DNA of 64,000 nucleotides, taken from Chloroflexales bacterium ZM16-3 (GTDB lineage Bacteria > Chloroflexota > Chloroflexia > Chloroflexales > Chloroflexaceae). Of this stretch, positions 18,082 to 27,544 are shown in pieces (position 1 is the stretch's first letter; each line of letters starts with the position of its first letter). The notes under the pieces are model-generated. The model worked only from the letters and a program-made list of their open reading frames with translations. It ran no database searches and had not been told where the DNA came from. Both the position numbers and the translations under genes were made by a program. Where the stretch lies: the NCBI GenBank assembly GCA_004138175.2, contig RYFE02000001.1, positions 331,517-395,516 of the forward strand, read 5' to 3'.

Positions 18082-19500
18082 GTGCGTATTCGAGATCTCT
18101 ACTCCCTGCTGCTGATCGTGATTGTCGCTGGTGTGGCGCTGTTCATCAACTTTGCCCCTAGCCAGAACTTCCTCGGGCGCGATGTGCGGTTCCGGCTCGG
18201 CCTTGACCTCCAGGGTGGCATCCAGGTGCTGCTGCGGACAACGAGCGCCACTGCGACGAAGGACGAGGTAGAGACGGCTGCTGGCGTGATCGAGCGCCGT
18301 GTCAACGGCCTCGGCGTCGGCGAGACGGTTGTGCAGCTCGCTGGCAGCGACCGCATTATTGTGGAGTTGCCTGGCGTCGATAACCCTGAGCAGGCCGTCG
18401 AGACGCTTCGTGGCACTGGGCGCCTGGAGTTTATCGACTCTCAGGGACAGTACATCCCCGACGGTACGGTCGTGCGTACCACGGGCGACCCAAACCCTGC
18501 GAAGTTGACAAGCACAAACCCGATCACGGGCACCAATACGGTCACGAACACTGCCGCTAGCGGGCCGATCTACCAGAGCATCACCGACGGCAAGGATCTT
18601 GACACGAGCGCGGTGCAGCCCTCCTTCTCGCAGGGCGGCACCCTCGGCAGCCGCCCGGCTGTCTCCTTCTCCTTCAAGGGGAACTCGGCCACAAGCCTTG
18701 CGCAGTTCACTGCGGCGAACGTGGGCAAGCCGATGTGTATCATCCTCGATAGCGAGGTGGTGAGCTGCCCGGTGATCAACGCTGCCCTGACCGATGGCTC
18801 TGGGGTGATCGAGACGAACAGCAATACCGACCGCGACCGCATCCTCAACCAGCTGAAGTATGGCGCTCTGCCCATCCCGCTGGAGGTGGAGACGAGCCGC
18901 ACTGTCACGGCGACACTTGGCCAGGCGTCGGTACGCACCAGCATCGTGGCGGGCTTCGCTGGCTTGATCGTGGTCGCCCTCTTTATGGTGCTGTTCTACC
19001 GACTGCCAGGCTTCCTGGCTGCTCTGGCTCTGATGATCTACGCTGCGATCAGCTTCGCTATCTATCGGCTGATCCCGATCACGCTGACGCTGCCAGGGAT
19101 CGCTGGCTTTATCCTTTCGATTGGCCTCGCCGTAGACGCCAACGTGCTGATCTTCGCTCGCCTGCGCGAGGAGTACCGCCGCGGCCGCGACATCCGCACA
19201 TCTCTGGAGCTCGGCTTCCAGGAGTCTTGGCCAGCCATCCGCGACTCGAGCGCGTCGACCCTGATTACGAGCATTGTGCTGTTCCTGTTCGGCAATAGCT
19301 TTGGGGTAAGCATCATCAAGGGCTTCGCGATCACGCTCGGCCTCGGCATTGTGATCAGCCTATTCACCGCCATTGTCGTCACCCGTACCTTCTTGCGCTT
19401 GGCCGCGCCGGTGTTCAGCGAGCAGAACGCCTGGCTCTTCGGGATTGACCGCCGCACCCCGCCATCGACCGAGCCCCCCACCACCGCTGAGGCGATGTAG
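18082..19500 (+). CDS. secD: Protein translocase subunit SecD
   Basis: Membrane component that, with SecF, uses proton motive force to complete Sec-dependent protein export. The GTG at 18082 (VRIRDLYSLLL) gives 472 residues; a TTG at 18046 lies too close to the promoter. After the first membrane helix comes the RFRLGLDLQGG signature, the large external domain, and the C-terminal membrane half with GLAVDANVLIFARLREE, the conserved RND-type helix segment. secF follows 18 bases downstream. Confidence 0.95.
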   Translation: MRIRDLYSLLLIVIVAGVALFINFAPSQNFLGRDVRFRLGLDLQGGIQVLLRTTSATATKDEVETAAGVIERRVNGLGVGETVVQLAGSDRIIVELPGVDNPEQAVETLRGTGRLEFIDSQGQYIPDGTVVRTTGDPNPAKLTSTNPITGTNTVTNTAASGPIYQSITDGKDLDTSAVQPSFSQGGTLGSRPAVSFSFKGNSATSLAQFTAANVGKPMCIILDSEVVSCPVINAALTDGSGVIETNSNTDRDRILNQLKYGALPIPLEVETSRTVTATLGQASVRTSIVAGFAGLIVVALFMVLFYRLPGFLAALALMIYAAISFAIYRLIPITLTLPGIAGFILSIGLAVDANVLIFARLREEYRRGRDIRTSLELGFQESWPAIRDSSASTLITSIVLFLFGNSFGVSIIKGFAITLGLGIVISLFTAIVVTRTFLRLAAPVFSEQNAWLFGIDRRTPPSTEPPTTAEAM

Positions 19501-19518
19501 TAGAGGATAGAGACTGCT

Positions 19519-20517
19519 ATGGAAAATCTTGTTCGCCATCGCTACTGGTGGTTCACCATATCTATGATTATCATCCTTCCGGGGCTCTACTTTCTGCTAC
19601 TGAACCCGCTGATCACGACGGGCAGCTTTGGGATCGGCCTGCGACCGAGCATCGACTTTAGCGGTGGTGCGATGTGGGAGCTTCGCTTTCCCGGCAAGGC
19701 TCCCGCCGATGTGTCCACCAGCGCGATCAGCGATGTCTTTACCCAGAACGGCTTTCCGGGCGCTCAGGTGCAGATGAGCTCGGTCGATCTTAACGGCACG
19801 CTCACCGCTTCGGCGCTGGTACGTACCGCCTCCCTTAGCCCCACCGACCCGAACAGCCAGATCGACGCCGTTGCTCGTGGGCTGAATGCGGCCTTCGGCG
19901 AGGTGACTCGCGAGCGGCTGGAGAGTGTCGGCCCAACGGTGAGCCAGGAGAGTACCCGCAGCGCGGTGTTTGCCGTCTTCGGTGCCTCGCTGGTTATTCT
20001 GCTGTACCTGACCTGGGCCTTTCGTCAGGCGCCCCACCCGTTGCGCTACGGCGTCTGTGCGCTTATCGCGATGCTGCACGATGTGCTGGTGGTGCTGGGT
20101 GTGGCCGCGATCCTCGGCGCGTTCTTCGGCCTTGAAGTCGATGCGCTCTTCCTCACCGCCCTGCTCACCATCCTCAGCTTCTCGGTTCACGATACGATCG
20201 TGGTTTTCGACCGCATCCGCGAGAACCTGATCAACCGGCGATCAAGCGAGAACTTCGACGATATTGTCAACCATAGCGTCGTGCAGACCCTGCCGCGCTC
20301 GATCAATACGCAGCTCACTACGCTGTTTACCCTCACCGCGCTGCTGCTCTTCGGCGGCGAGAGCATCCGCAACTTTATCGCCATCCTGCTGATCGGCCTG
20401 ATCAGCGGCACCTACTCCTCGATCTTTAATGCTGCCCAGCTTCTGGTTGTCTGGGAGCATCGCGAGTGGCAGCACTGGTTTCGCCGGGGCGATGATCAGA
20501 CTGTCGCGGCGAGTTAG
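19519..20517 (+). CDS. secF: Protein translocase subunit SecF
   Basis: Partner of SecD, 332 residues. Features: N-terminal helix, GLRPSIDFSGGAMWEL (SecF form of the D1 signature), and five further helices including SFSVHDTIVVFDRIREN, a hallmark of SecF, and LPRSINTQLTTLFTLTALL. It ends before a terminator hairpin at 20559-20584. Confidence 0.95.
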   Translation: MENLVRHRYWWFTISMIIILPGLYFLLLNPLITTGSFGIGLRPSIDFSGGAMWELRFPGKAPADVSTSAISDVFTQNGFPGAQVQMSSVDLNGTLTASALVRTASLSPTDPNSQIDAVARGLNAAFGEVTRERLESVGPTVSQESTRSAVFAVFGASLVILLYLTWAFRQAPHPLRYGVCALIAMLHDVLVVLGVAAILGAFFGLEVDALFLTALLTILSFSVHDTIVVFDRIRENLINRRSSENFDDIVNHSVVQTLPRSINTQLTTLFTLTALLLFGGESIRNFIAILLIGLISGTYSSIFNAAQLLVVWEHREWQHWFRRGDDQTVAAS

Positions 20518-20558
20518 TCCTGTGCCTTACTAGGCGAGACGGGTTGGGTGAAGATCTT

Positions 20559-20584
20559 ACGGGGAGGGCCAAAGCCCTCCCCGT
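20559..20584 (+). terminator. Terminator after secF
   Basis: Perfect 11-base stem ACGGGGAGGGC with GCCCTCCCCGT around CAAA, followed by TTTGG. It also separates the convergent panE gene. Confidence 0.65.
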
Positions 20585-20605
20585 TTGGCATCTCAACCAT
20601 CTAGG

Positions 20606-21529
20606 CTACGCGTCTTGGGCCGCCACCTGAGCCAGCAGGCTTGCGTAGATGAAGCTGTGGAGCGGGGTTGGCACACCGGACTCGCCAGCGAGGCGCACCA
20701 CCGCGCCGCTCTGCGAATCGAGCTCCGAGGGTCGGCCCTCCAGGATGTCGCGCTGGATCGAGGTGGTGCCAGCGGCGGGTGCCTCGTCGGTGAAGGCCAT
20801 TATTGCGGCGACCCGGCTCTCGTCCACATGGACGCCTCGGGCGTGGGCGAGGGCCAGCACCTCGCGTAGCGACTGCTCGGCCATGGCGCGGGTGCCGGGC
20901 ATGCTGCGCCACACTCCGATAGGCGCGCGGGTGATCGACCCGATGCCACCCCAGGTGGCGATCAGCATGAACTTCTCCCAGAGGGCCACGCTAATGTCTG
21001 GCGCGATTGTCGCTCGCACCCCCGATTCGGCCAGGGCATCCCGGAGCGCCTCGACACGCTGGCTTTGTGCGCCATCGAGCTCGCCGAGCTCGATCAAGGG
21101 CTCGATGCCGGTGTGCCGGATATGGCCCGGCCCGGCGATGAAGGCGATGATCCGGCAGAGTCCGCCGAGGGCGTGGCCGGGGCCGAGCTCGGCGGTAATC
21201 TGGTCGGCCGCCTCTACCCCGTTGAGCAGGGGCAGCACGGTTGTCTGCGGGTCGATCAGCGGGCGCATGGCGCGGGCGGCCTCGGGTAGCTGCCAGCTCT
21301 TCACCCCCACGATCACTGCGTCCACCGGCCCAACGCCCGCTGGGTCGTCGGTGGCCAGCGCGGGGGCGACGACAAAGTCCCCGGCGATGCTGTCGACCCG
21401 CAGGCCCCCCGTGCGTATGGCCTCTAGGTGCGCGCCTCGGGCGATGAAGTACACCTCGTGGCCGGCCATCGCCAGCCGCCCGCCAAAGTAGCCGCCCACG
21501 CCTCCAACTCCCACAACTGCGATTCGCAT
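20606..21529 (-). CDS. panE: 2-dehydropantoate 2-reductase (ketopantoate reductase)
   Basis: NADPH-dependent reduction of ketopantoate to pantoate for coenzyme A synthesis. From ATG 21529 (MRIAVVGVGGVGGYFGG) it has 307 residues. The N-terminal GxGxxG Rossmann motif, LLNGVEAADQI, and the C-terminal helical domain with KFMLIATWGGIGSITRAP fit the ApbA/PanE family. An in-frame start at 21559 lies in repeat sequence and is rejected. Related ketopantoate reductase-like enzymes of unknown substrate exist, so the symbol is probable rather than certain. Confidence 0.85.
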   Translation of the reverse strand: MRIAVVGVGGVGGYFGGRLAMAGHEVYFIARGAHLEAIRTGGLRVDSIAGDFVVAPALATDDPAGVGPVDAVIVGVKSWQLPEAARAMRPLIDPQTTVLPLLNGVEAADQITAELGPGHALGGLCRIIAFIAGPGHIRHTGIEPLIELGELDGAQSQRVEALRDALAESGVRATIAPDISVALWEKFMLIATWGGIGSITRAPIGVWRSMPGTRAMAEQSLREVLALAHARGVHVDESRVAAIMAFTDEAPAAGTTSIQRDILEGRPSELDSQSGAVVRLAGESGVPTPLHSFIYASLLAQVAAQDA

Positions 21530-21540
21530 GAGGCAACCCC

Positions 21541-21626
21541 CTATAGCACTGAGCAGCATACTTGAGCCACTGAGGCACTGAACCTGGTGGCTCGCTGCGC
21601 TCGCGCCTTTCTATTGACAGGCTCAA
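21541..21626. repeat. Dispersed repeat family C, copy 2
   Basis: Nearly identical to 17085-17170, with only a few base differences. It forms the leader region of panE. Confidence 0.8.
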
Positions 21627-21646
21627 TCCCTCTGCCCGCCGCTATA

Positions 21647-21689
21647 GTGTGTTGAGTGTTGAGTGTCTGCTCAACACTCAACACTCACA
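21647..21689. repeat. Heptad repeat hairpin at the FHA gene end
   Basis: Left arm 21647-21666 (GTGTTGA units) and right arm 21670-21689 (TCAACAC units) around a tiny loop. The stop codon of the FHA gene (TGA on the minus strand, 21687-21685) is inside the right arm. Confidence 0.85.
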
Positions 21690-22452
21690 TTGTTACTTTT
21701 ACTGTCAGCGTGCCGAGGCGTAGTTCGTCGCCGGCCCGCAGCGTCTGTGGCTGGCGCGGGCGGAGGCGGGCGGCGTTGAGGAAGGTGCCGTTGGTGCTGT
21801 CGAGATCCTCCACGAGTACCTGGCCGCCCTGGAGGAAGATGCGGGCGTGGCGGCGACCGACCCCGCGCTCTAGTGCACCGTGGCTTGTCATGTCGATGTC
21901 GGGGAAGACATTGCTCACCGGGTCGGCCCGGCCGATCACGGCCTCGCCTGTGGCGGGCAGGGCGATGGCCGACCCGGCAGGCTGGACGGACAGGCCGATA
22001 CCGGCTAGGCTGGGCCGACCCTGGGCCGGCGGGGGGGCGACGGGCGGGGTGACGATTGGCGGTGCTGAGATCGGTGGGGTGACGATTGGCGGCGGCGAGA
22101 TCGGCGGCGGCGGGGACACCGGCTGGGGGGCGGGGTAGCTCGGCTGGGGCGGCACCCCGGCATATGGCAGGCTGGGGGCCACCGCCGCCGGGGCCGTCGG
22201 CCCGCTCAGCAGCGACGCGCCGCAGGTGTCGCAGAATGCCTCGCCGGGGATTACGGCGGTGCCGCACTGCGGGCATACGCTCGGCCCGGCGGCGATCGTC
22301 GCGCCAGCAGCCGCCGGGGCCGGGGCCGGGATCGCCGCCGGGGCTGGGATCGCCGCCGGGGCCTCCGGGACGGCAATGAGCTGGGCGCCGCACTGGTCGC
22401 AGAAGCTGGCCGCCGCCGGGTTGTCGACTCCGCACTGGGGGCAAAACGGCAT
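21685..22452 (-). CDS. FHA-domain protein with two zinc ribbons
   Basis: 255 residues. Two zinc-ribbon motifs open the protein: CPQCGVDNPAAASFCDQCG at residue 4 and CPQCGTAVIPGEAFCDTCG at about 60. An alanine/proline-rich linker follows (residues 90-155), then a forkhead-associated domain with RRHARIFLQ and DLDSTNGTFLN, the phosphothreonine-binding signatures, to the end. It probably recognises a protein phosphorylated by a Ser/Thr kinase. It lies next to the DUF58/MoxR genes but on its own spacing. The stop codon is in a heptad repeat. Confidence 0.85.
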   Translation of the reverse strand: MPFCPQCGVDNPAAASFCDQCGAQLIAVPEAPAAIPAPAAIPAPAPAAAGATIAAGPSVCPQCGTAVIPGEAFCDTCGASLLSGPTAPAAVAPSLPYAGVPPQPSYPAPQPVSPPPPISPPPIVTPPISAPPIVTPPVAPPPAQGRPSLAGIGLSVQPAGSAIALPATGEAVIGRADPVSNVFPDIDMTSHGALERGVGRRHARIFLQGGQVLVEDLDSTNGTFLNAARLRPRQPQTLRAGDELRLGTLTVKVTM

Positions 22453-22540
22453 GGGTTCGTAGACCTTTCGTTCAGAGGCTGGAGCCAGAGTGTTGCCTGA
22501 ATTATACGCCAGAACGAATGGCTTTGCCCTGCATCCAGGG

Positions 22541-22655
22541 CTGTTGCAACATCCTGAGCGCCCCCCGGCTGGCGACTGAAGTCGCGCCGGAGGGGCGCTC
22601 CGCGCCGGGCGTCGGCGCAGGCCGACGCCGGAACCGCCCGCACAGGCGGGATTCG
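22541..22655 (-). repeat. Dispersed repeat family B, inverted copy
   Basis: Complement of the element at 51294-51446 (GGCTGGCGACTGAAGTCGCG, CGGGCGTCGGCGCAGGCCGA), truncated at one end. It fills most of the gap between the FHA and DUF58 genes. Confidence 0.75.
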
Positions 22656-22674
22656 CAGACCCTACTATCGGCTA

Positions 22675-23985
22675 TCACAGCCGCCCCTGGGCCTTCAGCC
22701 TGAGGTAGGTGTTGACGACGGAGATAGTAAGCTTATCGGCGGGGACATCGACGGGGATCACGCCGCTGCGGCTGAGGGTGTCGAGGATGGCCTGGCGCTC
22801 ATCGCGCAGCTGTTCGGCCACGGCGCGGGTGTAGGCCGCCCGAGCGTCGCGGGGGGGCGCGCCGATCGCCGCGCTGACATTCGGGTCGCTGATCGTCACA
22901 CAGACGATTAGGTGCTGGCGGCTAAGGCGGGCCATGTGGGCGATAAGTGGTCTGACCGCGTCGGGGGTGACCAGATCTGTGAAGAGTACCACCAGCGAGC
23001 GGCGGCGCACCTTGCGCTGGAGGTAGCTCAGGGCGGCGGCGTGGTCAGACTCCACCGCCTCGGCCTGCACGTTGTAGAGCGCCTCGATCATGCGCTGGAA
23101 CTGCGCCCGCCCGCGCTGCGGGGACAGGAAGACACCCACCTCGTCGGCGAAACTCAGCAGGCCGACGTGGTCGCCCTTGAGCGCGGCCACATAGCCAAGC
23201 AGCAGAGCTGTGTTGATCACATAGTCGAGCTTAGCGATATCGCCGAGCGGCGGGGCCATCAGGCGGCCGGTGTCGATCAGGCAGATCACATGCTGGCTGC
23301 GCTCAGTCTCCACCTCGGCGACAATCGGCTTGCCCCGGCGGGCCGTGGCCTTCCAGCTGACCCGGCGGAACTCGTCGTCGGGGCTATACTCACGCAGGCG
23401 GGCGAACTCGCCGCCCTGGCCGTAGACCCGCGCCGGGCGCAGCCCCTGCTCGTAGAGCAGCCCCTTGCGGGCCAGCAGGTCGTACTTGCGCAGCTCCAGC
23501 ACATTCGGGTAGACCTGCACCGCTGCGGCGGTCGGGTAGCGGGCCTGGCGCACGAAGGTGCCGAGCATGCCTCGGTAGCGCAGCACCACATCGCCGAACG
23601 CATAGTCGCCCCGCTTAAGCGGTCGCAGGTGGTACTGGGCGCTAAACACCTCATAGGCCGACAGCTCGCCGCTGATGAAGGGCGCGTCGCAGGGGAAGGC
23701 GTCGGGGTACTCATCGCGCATCGTGAAGCGCAGGGGGCGCGGGCTCGCGTTGGAGATCAGCACCGTGACCAAGTTCTCGGCGCCCAGCGAGAGCTTGCCA
23801 TCGTTGATCCGCTCGACCTCGATCTGGCCCGGCCCCGGCGTGAGCAGCAGGTCGCTGATCAGCACGCCGGCCACCACCACGAGGTAGAACAGGGCCAGCC
23901 AGATCAGCGGGCGCGCGATGGCCGCCCCGGCGACGAGCGGCGCGGCGAGCAGCAGGAGGAGCAGGAGGCGAGGGGTGGGGAGCAT
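22675..23985 (-). CDS. DUF58 domain protein
   Basis: 436 residues. Two hydrophobic N-terminal helices are followed by a beta-rich segment and the DUF58 signature YSPDDEFRRVSWKATARRGKP near residue 200, then a von Willebrand-like fold (VICLIDTGRLM). DUF58 proteins are usually encoded beside MoxR ATPases, as here, where the MoxR gene is divergent. The family is thought to assist assembly of membrane or secreted complexes. There is no ribosome site: the start ATG is preceded directly by a heptad repeat array. Confidence 0.88.
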   Translation of the reverse strand: MLPTPRLLLLLLLAAPLVAGAAIARPLIWLALFYLVVVAGVLISDLLLTPGPGQIEVERINDGKLSLGAENLVTVLISNASPRPLRFTMRDEYPDAFPCDAPFISGELSAYEVFSAQYHLRPLKRGDYAFGDVVLRYRGMLGTFVRQARYPTAAAVQVYPNVLELRKYDLLARKGLLYEQGLRPARVYGQGGEFARLREYSPDDEFRRVSWKATARRGKPIVAEVETERSQHVICLIDTGRLMAPPLGDIAKLDYVINTALLLGYVAALKGDHVGLLSFADEVGVFLSPQRGRAQFQRMIEALYNVQAEAVESDHAAALSYLQRKVRRRSLVVLFTDLVTPDAVRPLIAHMARLSRQHLIVCVTISDPNVSAAIGAPPRDARAAYTRAVAEQLRDERQAILDTLSRSGVIPVDVPADKLTISVVNTYLRLKAQGRL

Positions 23986-23987
23986 GA

Positions 23988-24070
23988 GAATTGCAGATTG
24001 CAGATTGCAGATTGTAGATTACCGCTCTATGATAGATTGAAATCTGCAATCTGCAATCTGCAATCTGCCA
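23988..24070. repeat. Heptad repeat filling the DUF58/MoxR divergent region
   Basis: Left arm 23988-24020 (GATTGCA units, four or more) and right arm 24039-24070 (AATCTGC units). The 95 bases between the two divergent start codons consist almost only of this element; the 18-base loop contains TATGAT. Confidence 0.85.
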
Positions 24071-24080
24071 TGACGACGAG

Positions 24081-25034
<954 letters not shown>

Positions 25035-25078
25035 TATCGCGTAGGGGCTCCGTAGGGACGCAGCGCGCTGCGTCCCTA

Positions 25079-25441
25079 CTACCCGTCCGGGTTCAAGAGA
25101 AACTGCATCGTGTCGGCGAGGACGGCGGCCTGAACCGGCTCCTCGACGATAGCGATCGTCCAGTCGCTGGCGTAGGGGACGGACTGGAGATGCACCATAG
25201 GCAGCGCGCTGACGATGATGATCGGGATAGCCTCCGTCGCGCCGTCGGCGCGCAGCCGCTCGATTACCTGCTCCTCAGGTGTCTCCAGGCCGGGCAGGGC
25301 GATCACAAAGATATTCGGCATCTCGGCGGGAAGGCTATCAGGGGCGGCTGTCGTTGTCACAACCGAGTCACCCGGCATGAGGGCCGCCAGCCGCGACCGC
25401 GTATCTGCGTCGCTGGCTACCACCAAAACAGATGTAGGCAT
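25079..25441 (-). CDS. Degenerate receiver-domain protein
   Basis: 120 residues from ATG 25441. The fold pattern of a CheY receiver is visible: VLVVASDAD (acidic pocket reduced), then IFVIALPGLE where the phosphoacceptor aspartate is expected, IIIVSALP keeping the switch serine, and EEP in place of the conserved KP. Loss of the aspartate and lysine means it is probably not phosphorylated. It follows a histidine kinase gene on the same strand with a terminator-like hairpin between, so it may be a pseudo-receiver partner. Confidence 0.65.
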   Translation of the reverse strand: MPTSVLVVASDADTRSRLAALMPGDSVVTTTAAPDSLPAEMPNIFVIALPGLETPEEQVIERLRADGATEAIPIIIVSALPMVHLQSVPYASDWTIAIVEEPVQAAVLADTMQFLLNPDG

Positions 25442-25510
25442 CGTGTGATCCCTTCCTAGTCGCTCACTCCGGGCGCATTGTAGCATACAGCCGCGCGCCG
25501 TGCCAATGCG

Positions 25511-25660
25511 GCATCGCCCGGCGGCTGAAGCCGCGGGCTCTGCTCTGCAAAGGCCGCCTGTGCGGCCTGCATGAGGCCGCGCAGGCGGCCTTTGTCTATC
25601 CGTAGCCCGCCCGTTTACGGGCCGGGCGATCAGGGTGACAGGGTGCGTTTTGCGGTAGTG
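25511..25660. repeat. Dispersed repeat family B-beta, copy 1
   Basis: About 150 bases. Outer arms (ATCGCCCGGC and GCCGGGCGAT) and inner arms (AGGCCGCCTG and CAGGCGGCCT) make a nested palindrome. It shares its plan and end sequences with 31861-32012. Confidence 0.75.
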
Positions 25661-25693
25661 CAAAACGAGCCTTGCCTAGATGGCAAGGCTCGT
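25661..25693 (-). terminator. Intrinsic terminator after the PAS kinase gene
   Basis: Twelve-base perfect stem (ACGAGCCTTGCC with its complement) around a five-base loop; on the minus strand it is followed by TTTTG. It lies 34 bases after the kinase stop codon. Confidence 0.65.
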
Positions 25694-25726
25694 AGCGGTT
25701 TTGTTGTTCGACGCCATACCGTGCGA

Positions 25727-26977
25727 TCAGGCATGGACGAGCAGCTGCTGCCTACTCCCTGGGGCCATATCGTAGCGCTCGCTGGGCGTATCCTGGGGCC
25801 AGATGCGGGGGAGGCGCATGGTGAACGTGCTGCCCGCCCCCACCGCGCTCTCTACCTCGATGTCGCCCCCGTGAAGATCCATGATCGCCTTCGAGATATA
25901 CAGCCCGAGCCCCAGACCTGTTGTGGCGTACTCATCTGCTGCTCGGAAGAATCGCTGGAAGAGCGAGGGCCGAGCGCTCGCGGCGATCCCGCTGCCGTAG
26001 TCACGGATAGCGATCCGCACCTGATGCTCCTGGGGCGCAACCTCGATCACGATCTCGCTGCCCGCCGGGCTGTACTTCACCGCGTTCTGGAGCAGATTCT
26101 GGAGCACCTGCTCCAGGCGGAGCGCGTCGCCCACCACCCAGAGGGGCTCTCCCACCACATTCAGCCGTAGGGTGTGGGTGGACAGCACTGGCTGAAGGTT
26201 CAGCACGACCCGATCCACCAAGGCGCTGAGGTCAAGCATCGTCGTGCTGACGCGGAGTTGGCCATGCTCGATAGCGGTCGCGTCGAGCAGCGCGCTAACC
26301 AGCTGTGCGAGCCGAAGCGACTGATCAACCAGCATATCAACAGAGCGTCGGTCGCGGGGGTCAACATCCTCGCGGGCGTTGAACCGCCGCTGAAGCAGCT
26401 GCGCCTGGCCCAAGAGTACCGTCAGCGGCGCGCGCAGCTCGTGGGCCGCGATGGCGATCACGCCATTGTGCTTGTCGAGCGTCAGCTCTGCGCTGTGACG
26501 CAACGCACGCTCTGCCTCCGCCTGGCGCTCGATCTCGATAGGCGTGACAATACCTGCCCAGCGCGTGATCACGCCTATCATATGGCGCTGCGGCGCGCAC
26601 TGCATACGGAACCAGCGGTAGGTGCCATCGGCACCGCGCAGCCGGTGCTCGATCATAAGCGGCATGCCGCTCCGCACGGCAGACTGCCATCGGGCGAGGC
26701 TGTCGGCCCGATCCTCGTCGTGGAGTACGGCGGCCCAGCCCAGGCCCATGAGCGCGTCCTCCGGGTATCCGGCGTAGTCGCAGAGCAGCGGGCTGACATA
26801 GTCCCAGGCTCCATCCGAGCGGCTGGTGAAGAGCATAGCGGGGATCACCGCAAGCAGATGGCTCTCGTGTGCTGGATCTGCCTCGCGCTGCGCGCTGGCC
26901 TCCTCATGACGTGGCCTCACGTGCCGGGGATAAAACGGGTACGTCTTGCCTCGGCGCACACGACTCTTGATCAGCAT
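25727..26977 (-). CDS. PAS-domain sensor histidine kinase
   Basis: 416 residues, no membrane helix. A PAS domain of the PAS_3 type spans about 50-160 (YRWFRMQCAPQR). The HisKA dimerisation helix carries the phosphorylated histidine in IAAHELRAPLTVLLGQ near residue 178, and the ATPase domain has NLLQNAVKYSP, DYGSGI, and GLGLGLYISKAI. AAGGA precedes the ATG. The nearest gene downstream encodes a degenerate receiver, so a true response regulator partner is not evident here. Confidence 0.9.
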   Translation of the reverse strand: MLIKSRVRRGKTYPFYPRHVRPRHEEASAQREADPAHESHLLAVIPAMLFTSRSDGAWDYVSPLLCDYAGYPEDALMGLGWAAVLHDEDRADSLARWQSAVRSGMPLMIEHRLRGADGTYRWFRMQCAPQRHMIGVITRWAGIVTPIEIERQAEAERALRHSAELTLDKHNGVIAIAAHELRAPLTVLLGQAQLLQRRFNAREDVDPRDRRSVDMLVDQSLRLAQLVSALLDATAIEHGQLRVSTTMLDLSALVDRVVLNLQPVLSTHTLRLNVVGEPLWVVGDALRLEQVLQNLLQNAVKYSPAGSEIVIEVAPQEHQVRIAIRDYGSGIAASARPSLFQRFFRAADEYATTGLGLGLYISKAIMDLHGGDIEVESAVGAGSTFTMRLPRIWPQDTPSERYDMAPGSRQQLLVHA

Positions 26978-27008
26978 AGTTGCAGTCCTTATAGCGGAGG
27001 GCGGAGCG

Positions 27009-27070
27009 ATTGAGCTTGTTTGAGAAAGGCACGAGCGAAGCGAGTCACCAGGTTCAGTGCCTCAGATGAG
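27009..27070 (-). repeat. Dispersed repeat family C, copy 3 (inverted)
   Basis: Complement resembles 21541-21626: GAGGCACTGAACCTGGTG followed by GCCTTTCT. More diverged than copies 1 and 2. Confidence 0.6.
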
Positions 27071-27230
27071 ATGCCCGTATGACACTACAGGTTGCGCGTC
27101 GTTTTAGTATAGCGGTTGCCGACAGGTGCATGTAGCAGGAAAGATTTGACTGTAAGGTAGGGGAAAACCTGACGAGGTAGGGCATAGCTGCGGGGATTCT
27201 CCAATATTCCGCTCGGGCAAGGTGTGTATT

Positions 27231-27304
27231 GATCCGTGATGCGTGACGCGTGATTCGCCGCATGCAGGTCACGGATCACGGATCACGGATCACGGATCAC
27301 GAAC
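27231..27304. repeat. Heptad repeat, two inverted arms
   Basis: Left arm 27231-27257 (GATCCGT, GATGCGT, GACGCGT, GATTCG) and right arm 27267-27304 with five CACGGAT units. Confidence 0.85.
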
Positions 27305-27328
27305 AAACGGTCAAGCTGGATTGAAACA

Positions 27329-27463
27329 TGCCGTTAGCGCGAATAACTGCTGGGTTAACCTGGGAGCGCGGGCGGCTCGCCCGCAAGGATCTCGGCGGGC
27401 GAGCCGCCCGCGCTCCCAGCGCCATTAAGGACTTGACCCAGGGCTTATTCGCGCTAAGAACAT
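27329..27463. repeat. Nested palindromic element
   Basis: Outer arms TTAGCGCGAATAA and TTATTCGCGCTAA, inner perfect 25-base arms beginning CTGGGAGCGCGGGC and ending GCCCGCGCTCCCAG. CATG lies outside both outer arms. It has the size and form of a miniature mobile element without coding capacity. Confidence 0.75.
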
Positions 27464-27544
27464 GCCTAAGATACATACAGCGCCCCGCATGCTACAATAG
27501 TAGCTGTACCCACGTGCATCTGGATCGCGCCTCGGAGGTCTGCG

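Larger units (their letters stand above)
26978..27544. other. 567-base gap with repeats only
   Basis: Between two divergent kinase genes. It holds an inverted family-C repeat (27009-27070), a heptad array pair (27231-27304), and a nested palindrome (27329-27463). A TACAAT at 27493-27498 may be the -10 of the downstream kinase, with only a poor -35. No coding region is supported. Confidence 0.6.
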
